Shown here in pieces: positions 9,251-20,826 of a DNA stretch of 64,000 nucleotides. The DNA is from Microglena sp. YARC (Eukaryota > Chlorophyta > Chlorophyceae > Chlamydomonadales > Chlamydomonadaceae). The notes under the pieces are model-generated. The model saw only the letters and a list, made by a program, of their open reading frames with translations. It had not been told where the DNA came from and searched no databases. Positions within the stretch are counted from its first letter, which is position 1. Every line of letters starts with the position of its first letter. The position numbers and the translations under genes were made by a program. The stretch is from positions 22,753,049-22,817,048 of the forward strand of contig CM039465.1 of NCBI GenBank assembly GCA_022414725.1. The letters are read 5' to 3'.

Positions 9251-10279
9251 CTCTTTCTTGGATTCTCAGTCAGCAGGTCTCCTTTTGAAGGTCCGCATTG
9301 GTCAGCATCTTCTTGTTCTCTAATTCTTGACTTGTCGATCCTTGAGTGTGACATTGGTTGGAAACCATAGCGATACAGTTTGTCTTAGCTTTTTGCTGCC
9401 CTAAGGGCTGGATAGTAGTTTTGGGGGGTGGATCTGCTGCTCCTGCCCTGAAGACTGTTTTTTGTTTGCTTTTTCCTGGACCTGTTTATCAGTAGCATGC
9501 CCCTGCTTTTGGTCTTCTTCCTTACAGAGCTTGCTGGCCTGCATTGGAGAAGAAGTGGCTGAGTATGCTATTTGACAGCTGAGTTTGGCTCGCCGGTCTG
9601 CTGATGGAGTGAAGCCCTGATGCGCTGGACTGTTATAGGAGTGATGCCCTGTACCGTTTTGTATCTTGCGTCTGCAGGTTTCAGGAGGCTTACTTAGAAA
9701 GCTACATAGTTTTTTGTTCCCTTGTTTCTGCTACCTTTGAACTGTAGGCATGCCGCGTTCTGGTCGTCTTTGCAGAGCTTTCTGATTCTGCTGGGTGACC
9801 TAGCGACATGTTACTTAAGAGTCTGAGCTGGTAATGTCTAAAGGATGGTGATAACGCTGATGCACTAGCCTGTTACAGGAGTGATGCCCGCAGTGTTTTA
9901 AATCTTAGATCAGCAAGACCTTTGCTTGCATGCCTTTCCTTCTTTTATCTGTGTTTGCTTTTTGGAGGTTACAGTGGTGTTTTGTTGGTTCGGGGAGGAG
10001 GAACAGTGTTGCTTGGACTGGTGGGTGGCCTATTGTAGGCCTCGAGCTTGGAAGGCCCTTTGTCCTTTGTCCTCCAAGTAATTAGTTTGTGTCCTCGTTC
10101 TTTTGTCCCCTAGTCTTTTCGTCTTTTGTGCTTCGGATCTTTTGTCTTAGCGGACTATTTTTGGTCCATGTCCTCTAGTCTTCTTCTTGGTTTTTTCTTC
10201 CTCGGTCAATTAGGGTAGGTTTTACCGGAAACATGTTCCCATTCCTGGTTCCTCCCTATGTAAAAAAAAAAAAAAAAAA
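9251..10279 (+). mobile_element. NAT-B copy (leader to poly(A)), error-rich from about 9.5 kb
   Basis: Starts at CTCTTTCTTGGATTCTCAG in the leader, without a monomer, and runs to an 18-A tail. Compared with 4060-5060 it has many single-base insertions after about 9480 (for example TTTCAGGAGG, AAAGCTAC). The 5' arm of the tail hairpin is damaged (CAATTAGGG in place of CACATAGGG). Confidence 0.75.
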
Positions 10280-12803
10280 TACATGGGGTTTCAAAGACCA
10301 CGGAGGATACCACAATTTACACATTCACCTCTGCGCAGGTCAGGGTTAGATGCGGTATTAGTGCTATCCGGTGAGTGGTCCAAGGTGTATGAGGGGGGTA
10401 GAATGCTCCACTGCAGCCTGGGCCAAGTCAGGACTTCCTCGTATAACCTGGCACAAAAATGGTGGGAAAATGGGGCTTTGTTGTGCATGATATGTTGGTG
10501 AAGAAGGGCCTGACGTGCTTGGCGCAAAGAAGAGTTCAAGAAGGTTCACACTCAAGTATCATCATGGAGGTGGAGACCCATGTTGTTGGGTCCAGTTGGA
10601 GGTCCTCCCAAAGACCAAACCAAGCCATGGTTCCAAGAGCTCTTGCCTCTTGGTGGGGGGGGAGGCCTGCTGGATCAGCTGCTCCTCAAAGTCTGCCCGT
10701 AACCATAGCTTCTCGAGGTTTCTTGCGTAGGGTAATGAGGGCAGCGTTGGGGGTGTCCTTGGGGGGGCTTAAGTGGCAGGATAGACAGGTGAGAGGGTGT
10801 AACGGCCAGAGGGTCCAGACCTCCCAAAGACGGTCCTCTCCAGTGAGCGGGATCTGGCCCCTCTGCAAGGGGACCAGCAGGGGCCAACACCAGCGGGAAA
10901 GAGCTTCCATTTTTTGGGAGGTGGAAGTTCAGGAAGGAGGGATATAGCATCCCGCCAGGGGTCTGGCAGAGAGGGAGAGGATGAAGTCAAAGGTGCTTGG
11001 ACAGCAACGGGAAGGGAGTGAGCTCGTCTGTTGAATGAGCTGAGCGGATGTCCTTGAGACGGGTGCCACGAGAGTGCTTGGGAGGAGAGCACTTGTTTGA
11101 GGTGATGGGCATGGACCGGAAAAGGAGGGGTGTTGTTGAAGGTGGGCTTCTTTCTCCGGATGGATTGGGGGCACTGCATGGGCGCGGTCGAGCGATAATT
11201 CTATACCGAATGTTTCAAGCAGGAAGAAAAGCTCTGCACTTTCCCGGGCCAAGTTGGTGGTGATTGAGGCCGATGTCCCACAGAAGACGGGGCGGTAACC
11301 AGGGCATGGTATCCACTTGCCTGACCTGGGAGGAAGGCGCACGCCCGAGAAATCTCGTGACGGTAGAGCTGCGCCAGGGGTGAACCTGTGTAACTGAAGA
11401 GAGAGCCATGTGGTCTTGGCCAGCATAGCAGCCGAGTGGGAAGCAAGAATGGGGTACAAGCAAGCCCTCCTCGATGAAAAGGAAGGACGGCTGTCCGGAA
11501 GCGGGGGGAGGTGTCCTGGACGTGGTGAATTCCTCCTCCTGTAGGCTAGAGGTGTGCACACCAAAGGCATTGAGAGAAGATTGCAACTCGCCTGGCGGAA
11601 ACTACGGGCGCTGGTGGTGATGCAAAGTTAGCCTGGAAGAATGAACTTGGAAGCCAAGCATTGCCATCAGCAACATGCGCCCTTCCTCAATAACTTTGAG
11701 ATTGCGTGAGAGCCATGGAGCCTGCGCACTGGTTGAGATGCTATGGGGCATGTGCTGGTAGGGCTGCAGCCTTGCAAAGGGCAGTGTCTGCACTGAACGG
11801 CCAACAACTCTGCAACCCGCCACACAATCTGTGATGTGTCTGGTGGATGGAGGTGATAACGCAGTCAAGTGTATGGGCGCCAAGGGCGGAGAGGTCCAGA
11901 TCTGCAGGGAGGGGTATGTCTGGGGGAAGTTCAAGAAGCAGAAGGCGGTCTTTGGGAACAGACTGGGCGGGTAGCCAGCCGAATTGGCTACGACGTATGT
12001 CTCCTTGATGATAGGCCCATCTGTGGCTGGGTTGAGGACCAAAGTGCTTGCCCATCGTCAGCAAACCGAGAGGGTGGCAGGGGGCAACCAGTCTCTGAGG
12101 GAATGACGGAAGGATTGCAGAGTTTCCACAAGATTCTCAGTTGGTTATTTAGGTGATGTAAGGGCTCAAAGATGATGACCCCATTGATTACAAGCTCAAG
12201 GCCCCAACCCTGACGGAGGGAAAGCCGAAGTGTTGGGGAAGGAGGTAGTGAAGAAACCGTTGAGATCGCTGCACTCGCGTAGAGCTGCCATTTCATTGAG
12301 GATATCGCACCACCGCGTGATGCCTGCACTATTTGAATCCCATGGCTGACATGTCTTTAGGAGCCATCCCCCTGTTGACAGAATCATAAGCTTTTAGTGA
12401 GGTCCCAGAATGCAGCAAACCAGCCTGGTAAGCCAAGCTCTTTCAGCGCGCAGCCAAGCCTTAGGTGATAGCGGATGTTGTCACTGATGTCTCTGCCACG
12501 GAGGAAAGCTGATTGAGTGACGTCGATGAGATTATTCCAGTGGCCGTTGCAGCCGGTTGAGCCATGAATCAAATAGATCAGCATTAAGGTCGCAATTGAG
12601 AAAGGGATAGGACGGTAACCTGCGGACGGGATCTTCGGGCTGAACCAGTCTTGTGGAGAAGGCAGATGGTTCCCTGAAGGAGGGGTGCTAGGGGGCCGCA
12701 GTTTAACTTCGATCTTGGAAGGAAGAGTTTGAAACGCCTTTGAGGAATCGGGACAGTTCCTTCATGAACGCATTGTATGACTTCAAAGGGAAGTCCGTCA
12801 TTC
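10280..12803 (-). pseudogene. LINE-A ORF2, long degenerate inverted copy
   Basis: Minus-strand ORF2 from the segment before the CCHC knuckle back through the post-RT region (10700-11700), the FADDG motif (about 12040-12065), the SDLTKAYDS block (12370-12410), QSAFLRGRDISDNI (12470-12530) and the RT start (12600-12800). Frames change every 100-200 bp because of single-base insertions, many in or beside homopolymers. This density of indels is much higher than at 21-27 kb or 33-35 kb. Confidence 0.75.
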
Positions 12804-14636
12804 GCCAGCGGAGAGAACTGCTCAAACGCAGACAGAAGAACTCAAGTCTCCCTCCTCTACGTGCCAGGCTTTTCGCAGGTGTGGTAACGTCCTCGCTGAC
12901 ATAGACTCTGCCACCGTCCTTATACCACACTTGCCGGAGCTTGCTTCATGGCAGCCTGGGCTGCAAGCGTCCTTGATCATCGTACGAGGACGTCTTCAAA
13001 CGGTCAAACCAAACGACCCCCCCCTCCATAGTCCTGCTCAGCCCTGACTGCTTTGCAGCTGCACACTGGCTGACGACAATGTTCACGCTTTCTTGGAATT
13101 GCCCTGTTCGCCCTGTCATAGACTGGCTTCCTTTCCACTGGGAGACCCATCACCGGTGCAGCGCCTTCCTCGTTGCCCTTTCTTCTCTCCTCGCTGACAG
13201 ACATCACCCTTTTGGCCCAGGACACCCCTCCTCCCTCTACCCTAAGGTTTGTGGTCCTGTCTGCGTATAACCACCTTGGGCGGCGATATGGCAGGTCCGA
13301 TTCGTCCCGGGCTGACAGATCTGACCATGTCTGAGCCCCATTCACCACAAGGCTATCTGCCTTGCCCTTGGCCACCTTCACCCAAGCCATCGCCAGGCGA
13401 CTGGAGCGCACTGCGCAGACGGTCTTCGACACCTTTGATAATGGGCGCTCTTCTGTCAAGATTGGTGGCGTGGCCTAGATTGCTCTCGTCAAGTGGCTTC
13501 CTTTGCAGCTTATGAGGCCACCACCCCCGATCTTTTGCATCCCATGATTGGGGGTCACTCCGACCGGTGACCAGGAGCCTGATATCCCGCACATGAAATG
13601 ACAATCCCCAATGGCCCTGCGTCCCTAGCAATCACCAGACCCACTCCAGACCCAGCGCCAAGCCCTAGTTCTAGACCTGATCTAGACCCTGACCCAGATC
13701 CAGCTCTACCCGATCTAGTACCTTGCTCTAGAACCCTACCAGAACCGCCCATTCCCGAGCTCTAGACCCTGTTCTAGACCCTGACTTAGGTCCAGCCCAA
13801 GCCCCACTCTAGGCCCCGATCCTTGACCCTGACCTAGATCGAGCCCAAGCCCAAAGATCAAGACCACATGCCCCAGATAAGATCGGTTCCAGATTTTGAA
13901 CACAGCACATCGACAACGTTTCCAGATCTAAGGGCTAAGACTGGACCAAGATCAAGGTCCAGATCTCGCTAAAGATCCAGATCTGAGATCTTGGTAACTA
14001 TTTCCGCTGTCTTTCCATTCCTGTTGTACATGCCCAGACCAGTCTTTTAGGTTTCGCTTTTTGCTCCAGTTGGTCTTTCTTCTTTCTGATTGCCTCTCTG
14101 CTTTTATGGCTTGTTTTTTGCAGTTCTCACTTAGTTTGCTTCCCCTAGTTCACAGTTTCCACCTTAAGTTAGTTGCCTCCTAGTTTCCTCCTCATTGCCT
14201 CCTTAGTCCCCCTCCATGCCCCCCACGCCGTCCCTCCTTTTTTCTCTTATTTTCTCGCATAGTTTTCCTTTTAGTCCTCCTTGTTTTGCATCTCTCTTCA
14301 GTCCCTTCTGATCCGGTGACGGTTAGAGGTTGCAATGTTATGGCCGCCCCCCTTCATAGGTTCTTTTTTGCTTAGTAGTCCTAGCCCTTCTCTGGGCTTT
14401 TCTGTTTTTGCTTCTTCCTTGCCTCTCGTGGTTTGTTTGTCTCTGTTCCCGTTCCTCTTCTTTTGTCCCTTTACGTCGCCCAGGTGGTGTCCGTTCCCTT
14501 AGCCTGTTCCCTTTAGCCCGTTTTCTGGTCTTTTTTTCTTTGTCTTTTCTCTCCTTGGTCAACAACGGGCTAGGTTTTATCAGTTGCGCCCTTTTCCTGG
14601 TTTCCCTTAGTAAAAAAAAAAAAAAAAAAAAAAAAA
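12804..14636 (+). pseudogene. LINE-A ORF2 C-terminus and 3' UTR, degenerate
   Basis: Plus-strand copy from CAGCGGAGAGAACTGCTC through the CCHC knuckle (about 13030-13100), the C-terminal region, the Asp-Pro/Asp-Leu repeat (13640-13990) and the 3' UTR to an A-run of more than 20. It joins the preceding minus-strand ORF head-on at about 12804. Indel density is high throughout and the tail hairpin is damaged. Confidence 0.7.
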
Positions 14637-15171
14637 ACTGGGCTGGAGCCTCGGAGAAGCAGAAGCGGATTGGCAAGGTCCATCTCCTCTGATTGTGATT
14701 AGGCCATCGCCATTCGACAACCTTCTGCAAGGGCTGCATAACTAGGGGGGAGGGACGAGGGAGGGATGTGAGCAGAAGATCCGCCGGTTTAGCTCGCGTT
14801 GATGTCAGGGTTTGGACGATACAGTCCAAAGGAAGGAATCAGCACTATAAAGTTCCGAGCATGACTCCATCCAAATGTTGACTCCTATCATTGGAAGAGA
14901 GGTCAGCCACAGAAAGGGGTGCTGCTGGGTGGCCTGGGGGCTGGATAAGCTTGATGTGACTGGGGGGTGAGGGGACCGGGAAGGTGTGGAGTAGAAGGAA
15001 GATGAAATCGCCCCAAAAGTTGTGCTCGAGGATAGGTATGACTTTTGAGCATCTGGAAGCAAAGGAGTTGCTGACAAGCGAGTGTTGCTGCTAAATGCCT
15101 TATGCCTTGGTATGTTTGAGGCGTGTCCAGGAAAGAAACATTGCAAATCCGGGGCAGTAAATGCACACTGT
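14637..15171 (-). pseudogene. LINE-A ORF2: region before and into RT, inverted
   Basis: Reverse complement of sequence like 538-760 (FYSADS...LYRPNP, SYAALAEGVNGDG), plus ~350 bp of upstream ORF not otherwise seen on the plus strand. Indels are frequent. It is interrupted at 15172 by a tail of LINE-A and continues at 15398. Confidence 0.65.
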
Positions 15172-15397
15172 TTTTTTTTTTTTTTTTTTACAAAAGGGGG
15201 GAACAAGGAAAAGTGCGCACTGATAAATACCTAGCCCTTTGTGACAAAAGGAGAATAAGAACGCAAAAGAAAAAGACAAAACGGCTAAGGGACAGCTAAG
15301 GGACGGACACCACCTGGGCGACGTTAAGGGACATAAGGAGACGGGAACAGAGACAAACAACCAGTGAGGCAAGGAAGAAGCCCAAAAACAGGAAGAC
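15172..15397 (-). mobile_element. LINE-A 3' end, 5'-truncated insertion
   Basis: T-run then ACAAAAGGGGGGAAC and about 200 bp of inverted LINE-A 3' UTR, ending near GGAAGACCCAAGACG. It splits the minus-strand ORF2 described on both sides. Confidence 0.75.
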
Positions 15398-16320
15398 CCA
15401 AGACGTCCTGATCAATCTGTGTCGCTTGGGGTGAGAATTCCTGCCGCGCGTTGTCACCTGGCTAAGCGGGGCGGCACGCTGGCGGGCCATGGCGATGCTT
15501 CTTTGTAATGGCCCAACTGATGGTGCGAATGAATTCCTATCATGTTGTCCATTTTGTGAACGATGTCTGAATCGGTAAGCAGGTTTAGGAGGAGGGATGC
15601 TGAAGCGATGATATTCTTGAGCTCATCACAAGCTTCTGGAGATGTTGAGGAGGAGGAGGGGGAACCCTGGCAGCCCTTGCCCTTGGGTGGGATGCGTAGC
15701 CGTCGGAAGGAGAGGGTATCGACACAGGCGGTGGTCAGAGAGAAAGCCAGGGTAGGGAGAACTGGAGGAAGTGGCTGTGAAAGGCTAGAGGGGGGAGCTC
15801 TGAAGCCAGCAGCGGTCAAAGCCTACGCAGCCCGCCTTGAGGCTGGGGATAGCCACCCAATGTGTAAGTCTTTTGGCAGTCTGGGTGCCGTGTCCTCCAG
15901 ATGTCTTGTAGGCTGTAGTATTCATGATGTCTGCAAGGGGAGGTGCCACCCTGCATGGCGACTCATGGGGTCAATATTGAGTCTGTAGGAGGTAACCCGC
16001 AATCGAGGGGTCAAGAAATGCAAGTTCGAAATCACGCAAGCAACGAGAAGGAGGCGCTGTCCAGTGGGAAGGTTGGGACCCAACTTCGGTACGCAGTGAA
16101 AAAGAAGTCTTCTTTCTCTGTTCAGACTTATGGCCGGAGCATACGACGCACCAAAATGGTGATGACGGAGTCACCAGAAAGGCATCGATGCCTAGAATGG
16201 CGGCCTGTTGGACCTAAGATAGTCTTAGGACGGGAATCTGTAATTGGGGTTCAGGTGAGGAGGCTTAATATTCAGCGATGATAGCCTTCCAGTGTGCCCT
16301 GTAACCTAGGGCAAAAGAAA
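15398..16320 (-). pseudogene. LINE-A ORF2 upstream region with the end of an AP-type endonuclease
   Basis: Most 5' LINE-A coding DNA in the window. On the minus strand, at about 15918-15861, one frame reads SLQDIWRTRHPDCQKTYT. This resembles the conserved C-terminal end of LINE AP-type endonucleases (D-x-WR-x-x-x-P ... T). Downstream in element sense comes a linker rich in Ser and Pro, with CDELKNIIASASLLLNLLTD. Frames are broken repeatedly. The assignment rests on this motif and on position immediately upstream of the RT linker; the endonuclease N-terminus is not visible. Confidence 0.5.
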
Positions 16321-16339
16321 AATCCTGCGCCTGGCCAGA

Positions 16340-16789
16340 TTGCCGCCCCGACGCCTGGGAGGATGTTGAAGAAGGATGGAGGGAGAGGGAAGAGGAGGGA
16401 GGGGGGGAGGGTAGGGAGGAAGGGAGGGAGGAAGGGGAGGGAGGGAGAGGGAGAGGGGAGAGCGAGAGGGAGGAGGGGAGAGCGGGAGACGGGGAGAGGG
16501 GAGGGAGGGAGATGGGAGAGGAGAAGGGAAAAGGAGGGCGGGAGTAGGTGAGAGGGGAAAGAAGGGAGAGGAGGGGAGAAGAGGGAGAGGGAGAGGGGAT
16601 AGAGGGAGAAAGGGAAGGGGAGCAGGGAGGGGAGAGGGAGAGGGAAGAGGGAGAGGGAGAGTGAAGGGAAGATGGGAGAGGGAGAGGAGGGAGTAAAAAG
16701 GGGACAAGAGGGAGAATGGGGTAGAGGGAGAACGGGAGAGGTGGGGCGGAGAAAAAGGGAGAGGGAGAGGTTAGAGAGGGTGGGACTAG
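16340..16789. repeat. GA-rich low-complexity tract running into the gap
   Basis: About 420 bp of imperfect GGGAGA/GGAGG purine repeats ending exactly at the N run. Long open frames across it are composition artefacts. A simple-sequence tract of this kind plausibly caused the assembly break. Confidence 0.9.
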
Positions 16790-17789
16790 NNNNNNNNNNN
16801 NNNNNNNNNNNNNNNNNNNNNNNNNNNNNNNNNNNNNNNNNNNNNNNNNNNNNNNNNNNNNNNNNNNNNNNNNNNNNNNNNNNNNNNNNNNNNNNNNNNN
16901 NNNNNNNNNNNNNNNNNNNNNNNNNNNNNNNNNNNNNNNNNNNNNNNNNNNNNNNNNNNNNNNNNNNNNNNNNNNNNNNNNNNNNNNNNNNNNNNNNNNN
17001 NNNNNNNNNNNNNNNNNNNNNNNNNNNNNNNNNNNNNNNNNNNNNNNNNNNNNNNNNNNNNNNNNNNNNNNNNNNNNNNNNNNNNNNNNNNNNNNNNNNN
17101 NNNNNNNNNNNNNNNNNNNNNNNNNNNNNNNNNNNNNNNNNNNNNNNNNNNNNNNNNNNNNNNNNNNNNNNNNNNNNNNNNNNNNNNNNNNNNNNNNNNN
17201 NNNNNNNNNNNNNNNNNNNNNNNNNNNNNNNNNNNNNNNNNNNNNNNNNNNNNNNNNNNNNNNNNNNNNNNNNNNNNNNNNNNNNNNNNNNNNNNNNNNN
17301 NNNNNNNNNNNNNNNNNNNNNNNNNNNNNNNNNNNNNNNNNNNNNNNNNNNNNNNNNNNNNNNNNNNNNNNNNNNNNNNNNNNNNNNNNNNNNNNNNNNN
17401 NNNNNNNNNNNNNNNNNNNNNNNNNNNNNNNNNNNNNNNNNNNNNNNNNNNNNNNNNNNNNNNNNNNNNNNNNNNNNNNNNNNNNNNNNNNNNNNNNNNN
17501 NNNNNNNNNNNNNNNNNNNNNNNNNNNNNNNNNNNNNNNNNNNNNNNNNNNNNNNNNNNNNNNNNNNNNNNNNNNNNNNNNNNNNNNNNNNNNNNNNNNN
17601 NNNNNNNNNNNNNNNNNNNNNNNNNNNNNNNNNNNNNNNNNNNNNNNNNNNNNNNNNNNNNNNNNNNNNNNNNNNNNNNNNNNNNNNNNNNNNNNNNNNN
17701 NNNNNNNNNNNNNNNNNNNNNNNNNNNNNNNNNNNNNNNNNNNNNNNNNNNNNNNNNNNNNNNNNNNNNNNNNNNNNNNNNNNNNNNNN
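16790..17789. other. Assembly gap of 1000 N
   Basis: Exactly 1000 undetermined bases, which looks like a fixed-size scaffold gap rather than a measured length. What it holds is unknown. Confidence 0.99.
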
Positions 17790-18280
17790 CACGGCACGAA
17801 CATCGGATTCAAGACACGGAGGCCTCGCAAGGTCAGGGTTAGTGCAGGGTGAGTTTGTCCAAGGTGGAGGGGGTAGGGAATTGCTTCACAGCCTGGCCAA
17901 AGCAGCACTTCCTCGGTATAACCTAGCACCCAAAATTGCGTGGACTGGGGCTTTTTTGCATGATTATTTGGTGAAGAAGGGCTCCCGTGCTTTGCGCATC
18001 AGAGAGTTCAAGAAGGTTCACCTTCATATCATCATGGGAAGTGGAGAGACCCCTATGTTGTTGGGTCTAGTTGGACTTTTGAGGAGCAAGCCTGATCCAG
18101 CAAGGCCTCCCCAAAAGACCAACCAGCCATGGGTTCCCAAGAAGCTCTTGCCCTGGTGGGGAGGAGCCTTGCTGGATTCACTGCTCCTTCAAAGTCTGCC
18201 CGTAACCATGCTTCTCGACGGTTTCTTGCGTAGGTGATTGAGGCAGCTGGTGCTGTCCTTGGGAAGGGCAGGAAGGGTTT
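17790..18280 (-). pseudogene. LINE-A ORF2 fragment, inverted, degenerate
   Basis: Minus-strand ORF2 segment (LSVRQARQALLHQH region and the block after it), comparable to 34000-34440 but with many small indels and a local duplication near 18075-18115. It ends at a T-run that starts an inverted NAT-B tail. Confidence 0.7.
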
Positions 18281-18430
18281 TTTTTTTTTTTTTCTATACA
18301 TAGGGAGGCAACCAGGAAGGGAACATCTGAAAAACCCTTAGCCCTATTGACCGAGGAAAAAAACCAAAGAAAGAGATTATGGAGGACACCCTCTCACCCT
18401 CATCATGAAAAAAAAAAAAAAAAAAAAAAA
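18281..18430 (-). mobile_element. NAT-B tail fragment followed by an A-run
   Basis: T-run, then ACATAGGGAGG and about 90 bp of inverted NAT-B tail with indels. A short stretch (GGACACCCTCTCACCC) and about 22 A lead into copia sequence. The junction order is hard to explain by one insertion. Confidence 0.6.
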
Positions 18431-19115
18431 AGCTGAAGACCAAGTACCAGGCATTAGCAGCCTTGCGTGACCTCATTCTCATGTCAGACTCAAGCATGGC
18501 ATCACTTTTTTTTTTTTTTTTTTTTTACTGTCAAGATTAGTGTGATCGGACAGGAGGAGGAGAATTCTGCAATGGTGAAAACTCGCTGACCTTTCTTTGG
18601 CTTCCAGAGGATTCCATCAAACCAACAGGCCCTTTTACAGCCCCGAGAAGCATTTTTTTTTTTTGGTTTTTTTTTTTTTTTGGGGGGGGGGGGGGCCGGG
18701 CCTACAGACAAGTGGCGCGGCGGAGCGTCTTGAAAGGACCCAATGGAAAAGGTTAGGGCCCTAAACTCCTTCACGTTGGGCGCCCCTCTCCTAAACCTTT
18801 GGGCTGAAGGGCTACAGACAAGCTACACTCCCTTAAGCGAATGCTGCCCACAGTCAGTGGCCGGGGAGCTTACGGCTCGACCAGCTGCTGAGCAGGGGTA
18901 GTCCCAGGAAAGGTATCCCAATTCACAAGATTTTTGGTGCCAAGGCCTTTGCCCATGTGCAAGCCTCGAAGGCGGCGACGAAAGCTGGATATGTAAAGCA
19001 GACAGGTGTCTTCATTGGGTACGAGGCCAATCCAAGGCATACGGATGCCTCCTCGATCCAGACGGCAAGATGTGCGTGTGGGCTCGGAGAGTTGTCCTCA
19101 CCACTTCCCATTTCT
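18431..19115 (+). pseudogene. Ty1/copia integrase fragment, degenerate
   Basis: Reverse complement of the copia integrase region at 48290-48800, so here the element reads on the plus strand. It includes sequence equivalent to the catalytic-core end (GSDRGGEF region) and the FIGYEANSKAYRILDPDG region (18975-19075). It is broken by T-runs (18508-18527) and a T/G-run (18653-18695), with frequent indels. A third, older or lower-quality copia copy related to those at 45-56 kb. Confidence 0.7.
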
Positions 19116-19180
19116 CTTTTTTTTTTTTACAAAGAGCGGGGAACAGGAAGGCGCAACTGATATAAACCTAGCCCGTTTTG
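19116..19180 (-). mobile_element. LINE-A tail, very short inverted insertion
   Basis: T-run followed by ACAAAG...GGGGAACAGG...CTAGCCCG, about 60 bp of the LINE-A 3' terminus, between copia and LINE-A sequence. Confidence 0.65.
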
Positions 19181-19184
19181 TAGG

Positions 19185-20308
19185 ACCATGGACTGCCAGG
19201 GCTCCCTAATAATCCAGACAATCAGACCCGAGCCACAAGGCTGCTAGTTCTAGACCCTGATCTATGACGCGTGCACAGATCGCGCCCATTACCCGATCTA
19301 GACTTGCTGCTAGGACCCTGTTGCTGGTCTCTAGGACCCAGACCAGCCTCATTCGGAGCTCTAGACCTGATCTGTGACCCTGACTAGGTCCACGGTCAGC
19401 GCCAGCTTAGGCCCCCGATCTTGGACCTTGCATAGATCAGCCAGACCGAAGATCTAAACGAAGGCTCGCCCAGATGCAGGTAAATCAGGATCACTATATT
19501 GGACAACAAGCTCACGACAACGTTCAAGATCTAGGGCTAGATCTGGACAAGATTCAAGGGGTCAGATTGCGCTAAGATCCAGATCAAGATCTCAGATTTT
19601 GATACTTTCTCTGTCTTCATTCCTGTTGTACATGCTCCAGACAGTCTTAAGGTTTTCGCTTTGCTTCGCATTTGTCTTTCTCTTTTCTGGTTGGCCTCCC
19701 TGCTTTTGGCTTGGTTTTTGCAGGTTTCTCCCTATAGTTTGCTTCCCTAGTATCAGTTTCTAACTACTTAGTTGCTGACTTAGTTTCCCTCATTGCAATT
19801 GCTCTTTGTAGCTTTCGCCGGGATGAGGCCGCGCCTTTTCCATGGGCATTACCCATCCTCCCCTCACGAGACTGCGCAGCAACGACCCTCTTATTTTGTC
19901 CTCTTAGTTTCCTGGCATAAAAAAAAAAAGATAAGAAGTTCTGGTCCTTTAGGTGATCCTCCATAAGTTTGGATCTCCTCTTTCAATGTTTCTGATCCCG
20001 GGAACCGGTTCGTTCGAGGTTTTGCATGGTTATGGGCACCCTTTCAATAGGTTTTTTTTAGTAGCTTTCCCTAGCCCTTCCTCTTGGGCTTCTTCTGTTT
20101 TTGGCTTCTTCTTGCTCTCTGGTTTGACTTTGTCTTCTGTTCAGTCCCTCTTTGTCCTTACGTCGCAGGTGGTGTCGTCGTCCTTAGCTGTCCTCTTAGC
20201 GTTCTTTGTTTTTTCTTTGGTCTTTTCTCCTTGGTTACAAGGGCTACGGCTTTTTATCAAGTTGGTTTTCCTGGTTCCTCCTTTGGTAAAAAAAAAAAAA
20301 AAAAAAAA
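19185..20308 (+). mobile_element. LINE-A C-terminal repeat and 3' UTR, degenerate
   Basis: Equivalent to 26840-27831: the Asp-Pro/Asp-Leu coding repeat (about 19240-19580), then the 3' UTR to an A-run at 20288-20308. The poly-C tract is replaced near 19790-19900 by sequence without counterpart in other copies (GCCGGGATGAGGCCGCGCC and beyond). Indels are dense. Confidence 0.7.
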
Positions 20309-20826
20309 GGGGTGGTGGGCCAGCTCAGCTGCTGGTTTTGTTGAACTTCGCTCCTGAGCAGTGTTTCTGTGAAGGAAGCTTCCTTCGGCAGGTGCCCCGA
20401 AGTCAGCAGTGGAAGCTTGCAATGGATGAAGAGTATGGCACGGCTTAAGTTCTGTTTACCAACAACAAGACTTGGGGAGGGTTGAGGACGACTTGCTGGA
20501 TGGATATCGCTCTCTGGTACAGTGGATCTTCAAGAGGAAAGCGAGACGCTGCGCGGTAATATCGAGCGCTACAAGTGCTCGCTGGTAGTTGTTGGATGCA
20601 GGCAGCAGGAGGGTTGCTCGACTACAATGAGATATATTATGCACCTGTAGGGAAGCACGCAACTCTGCGCACCTCTTGGCTGTCCACAGCTCACCGCGAT
20701 CTTGAACCTGCATTGATCAGCTGGACGTTGGGGCCAACGCGTTCCTCAATGGGGAACTGGAAGAGGATCTGTGGATGCAGCAACCTCCAGGTTTTGCAGT
20801 TGGGGGAAAGGCGGGACTGTTTAGAA
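20309..20826 (+). pseudogene. Ty1/copia linker and reverse transcriptase fragment
   Basis: Plus-strand counterpart of 47490-47950. It reads LAMDEEYG, then the region equivalent to KWIFKRKRDAAGNIERYKAR and to DVANAFLNGELEEDLWMQQP (catalytic A-motif surroundings) with several indels. It probably belongs to the same relic as 18431-19115, separated by LINE-A sequence. At about 20826 it joins LINE-A ORF directly. Confidence 0.7.

Noticed and set aside
16265..18237. Open frames of more than 500 codons across 16.3-18.2 kb
   Set aside because: They run through 1000 N and a GA-rich simple repeat; no real codons support them.
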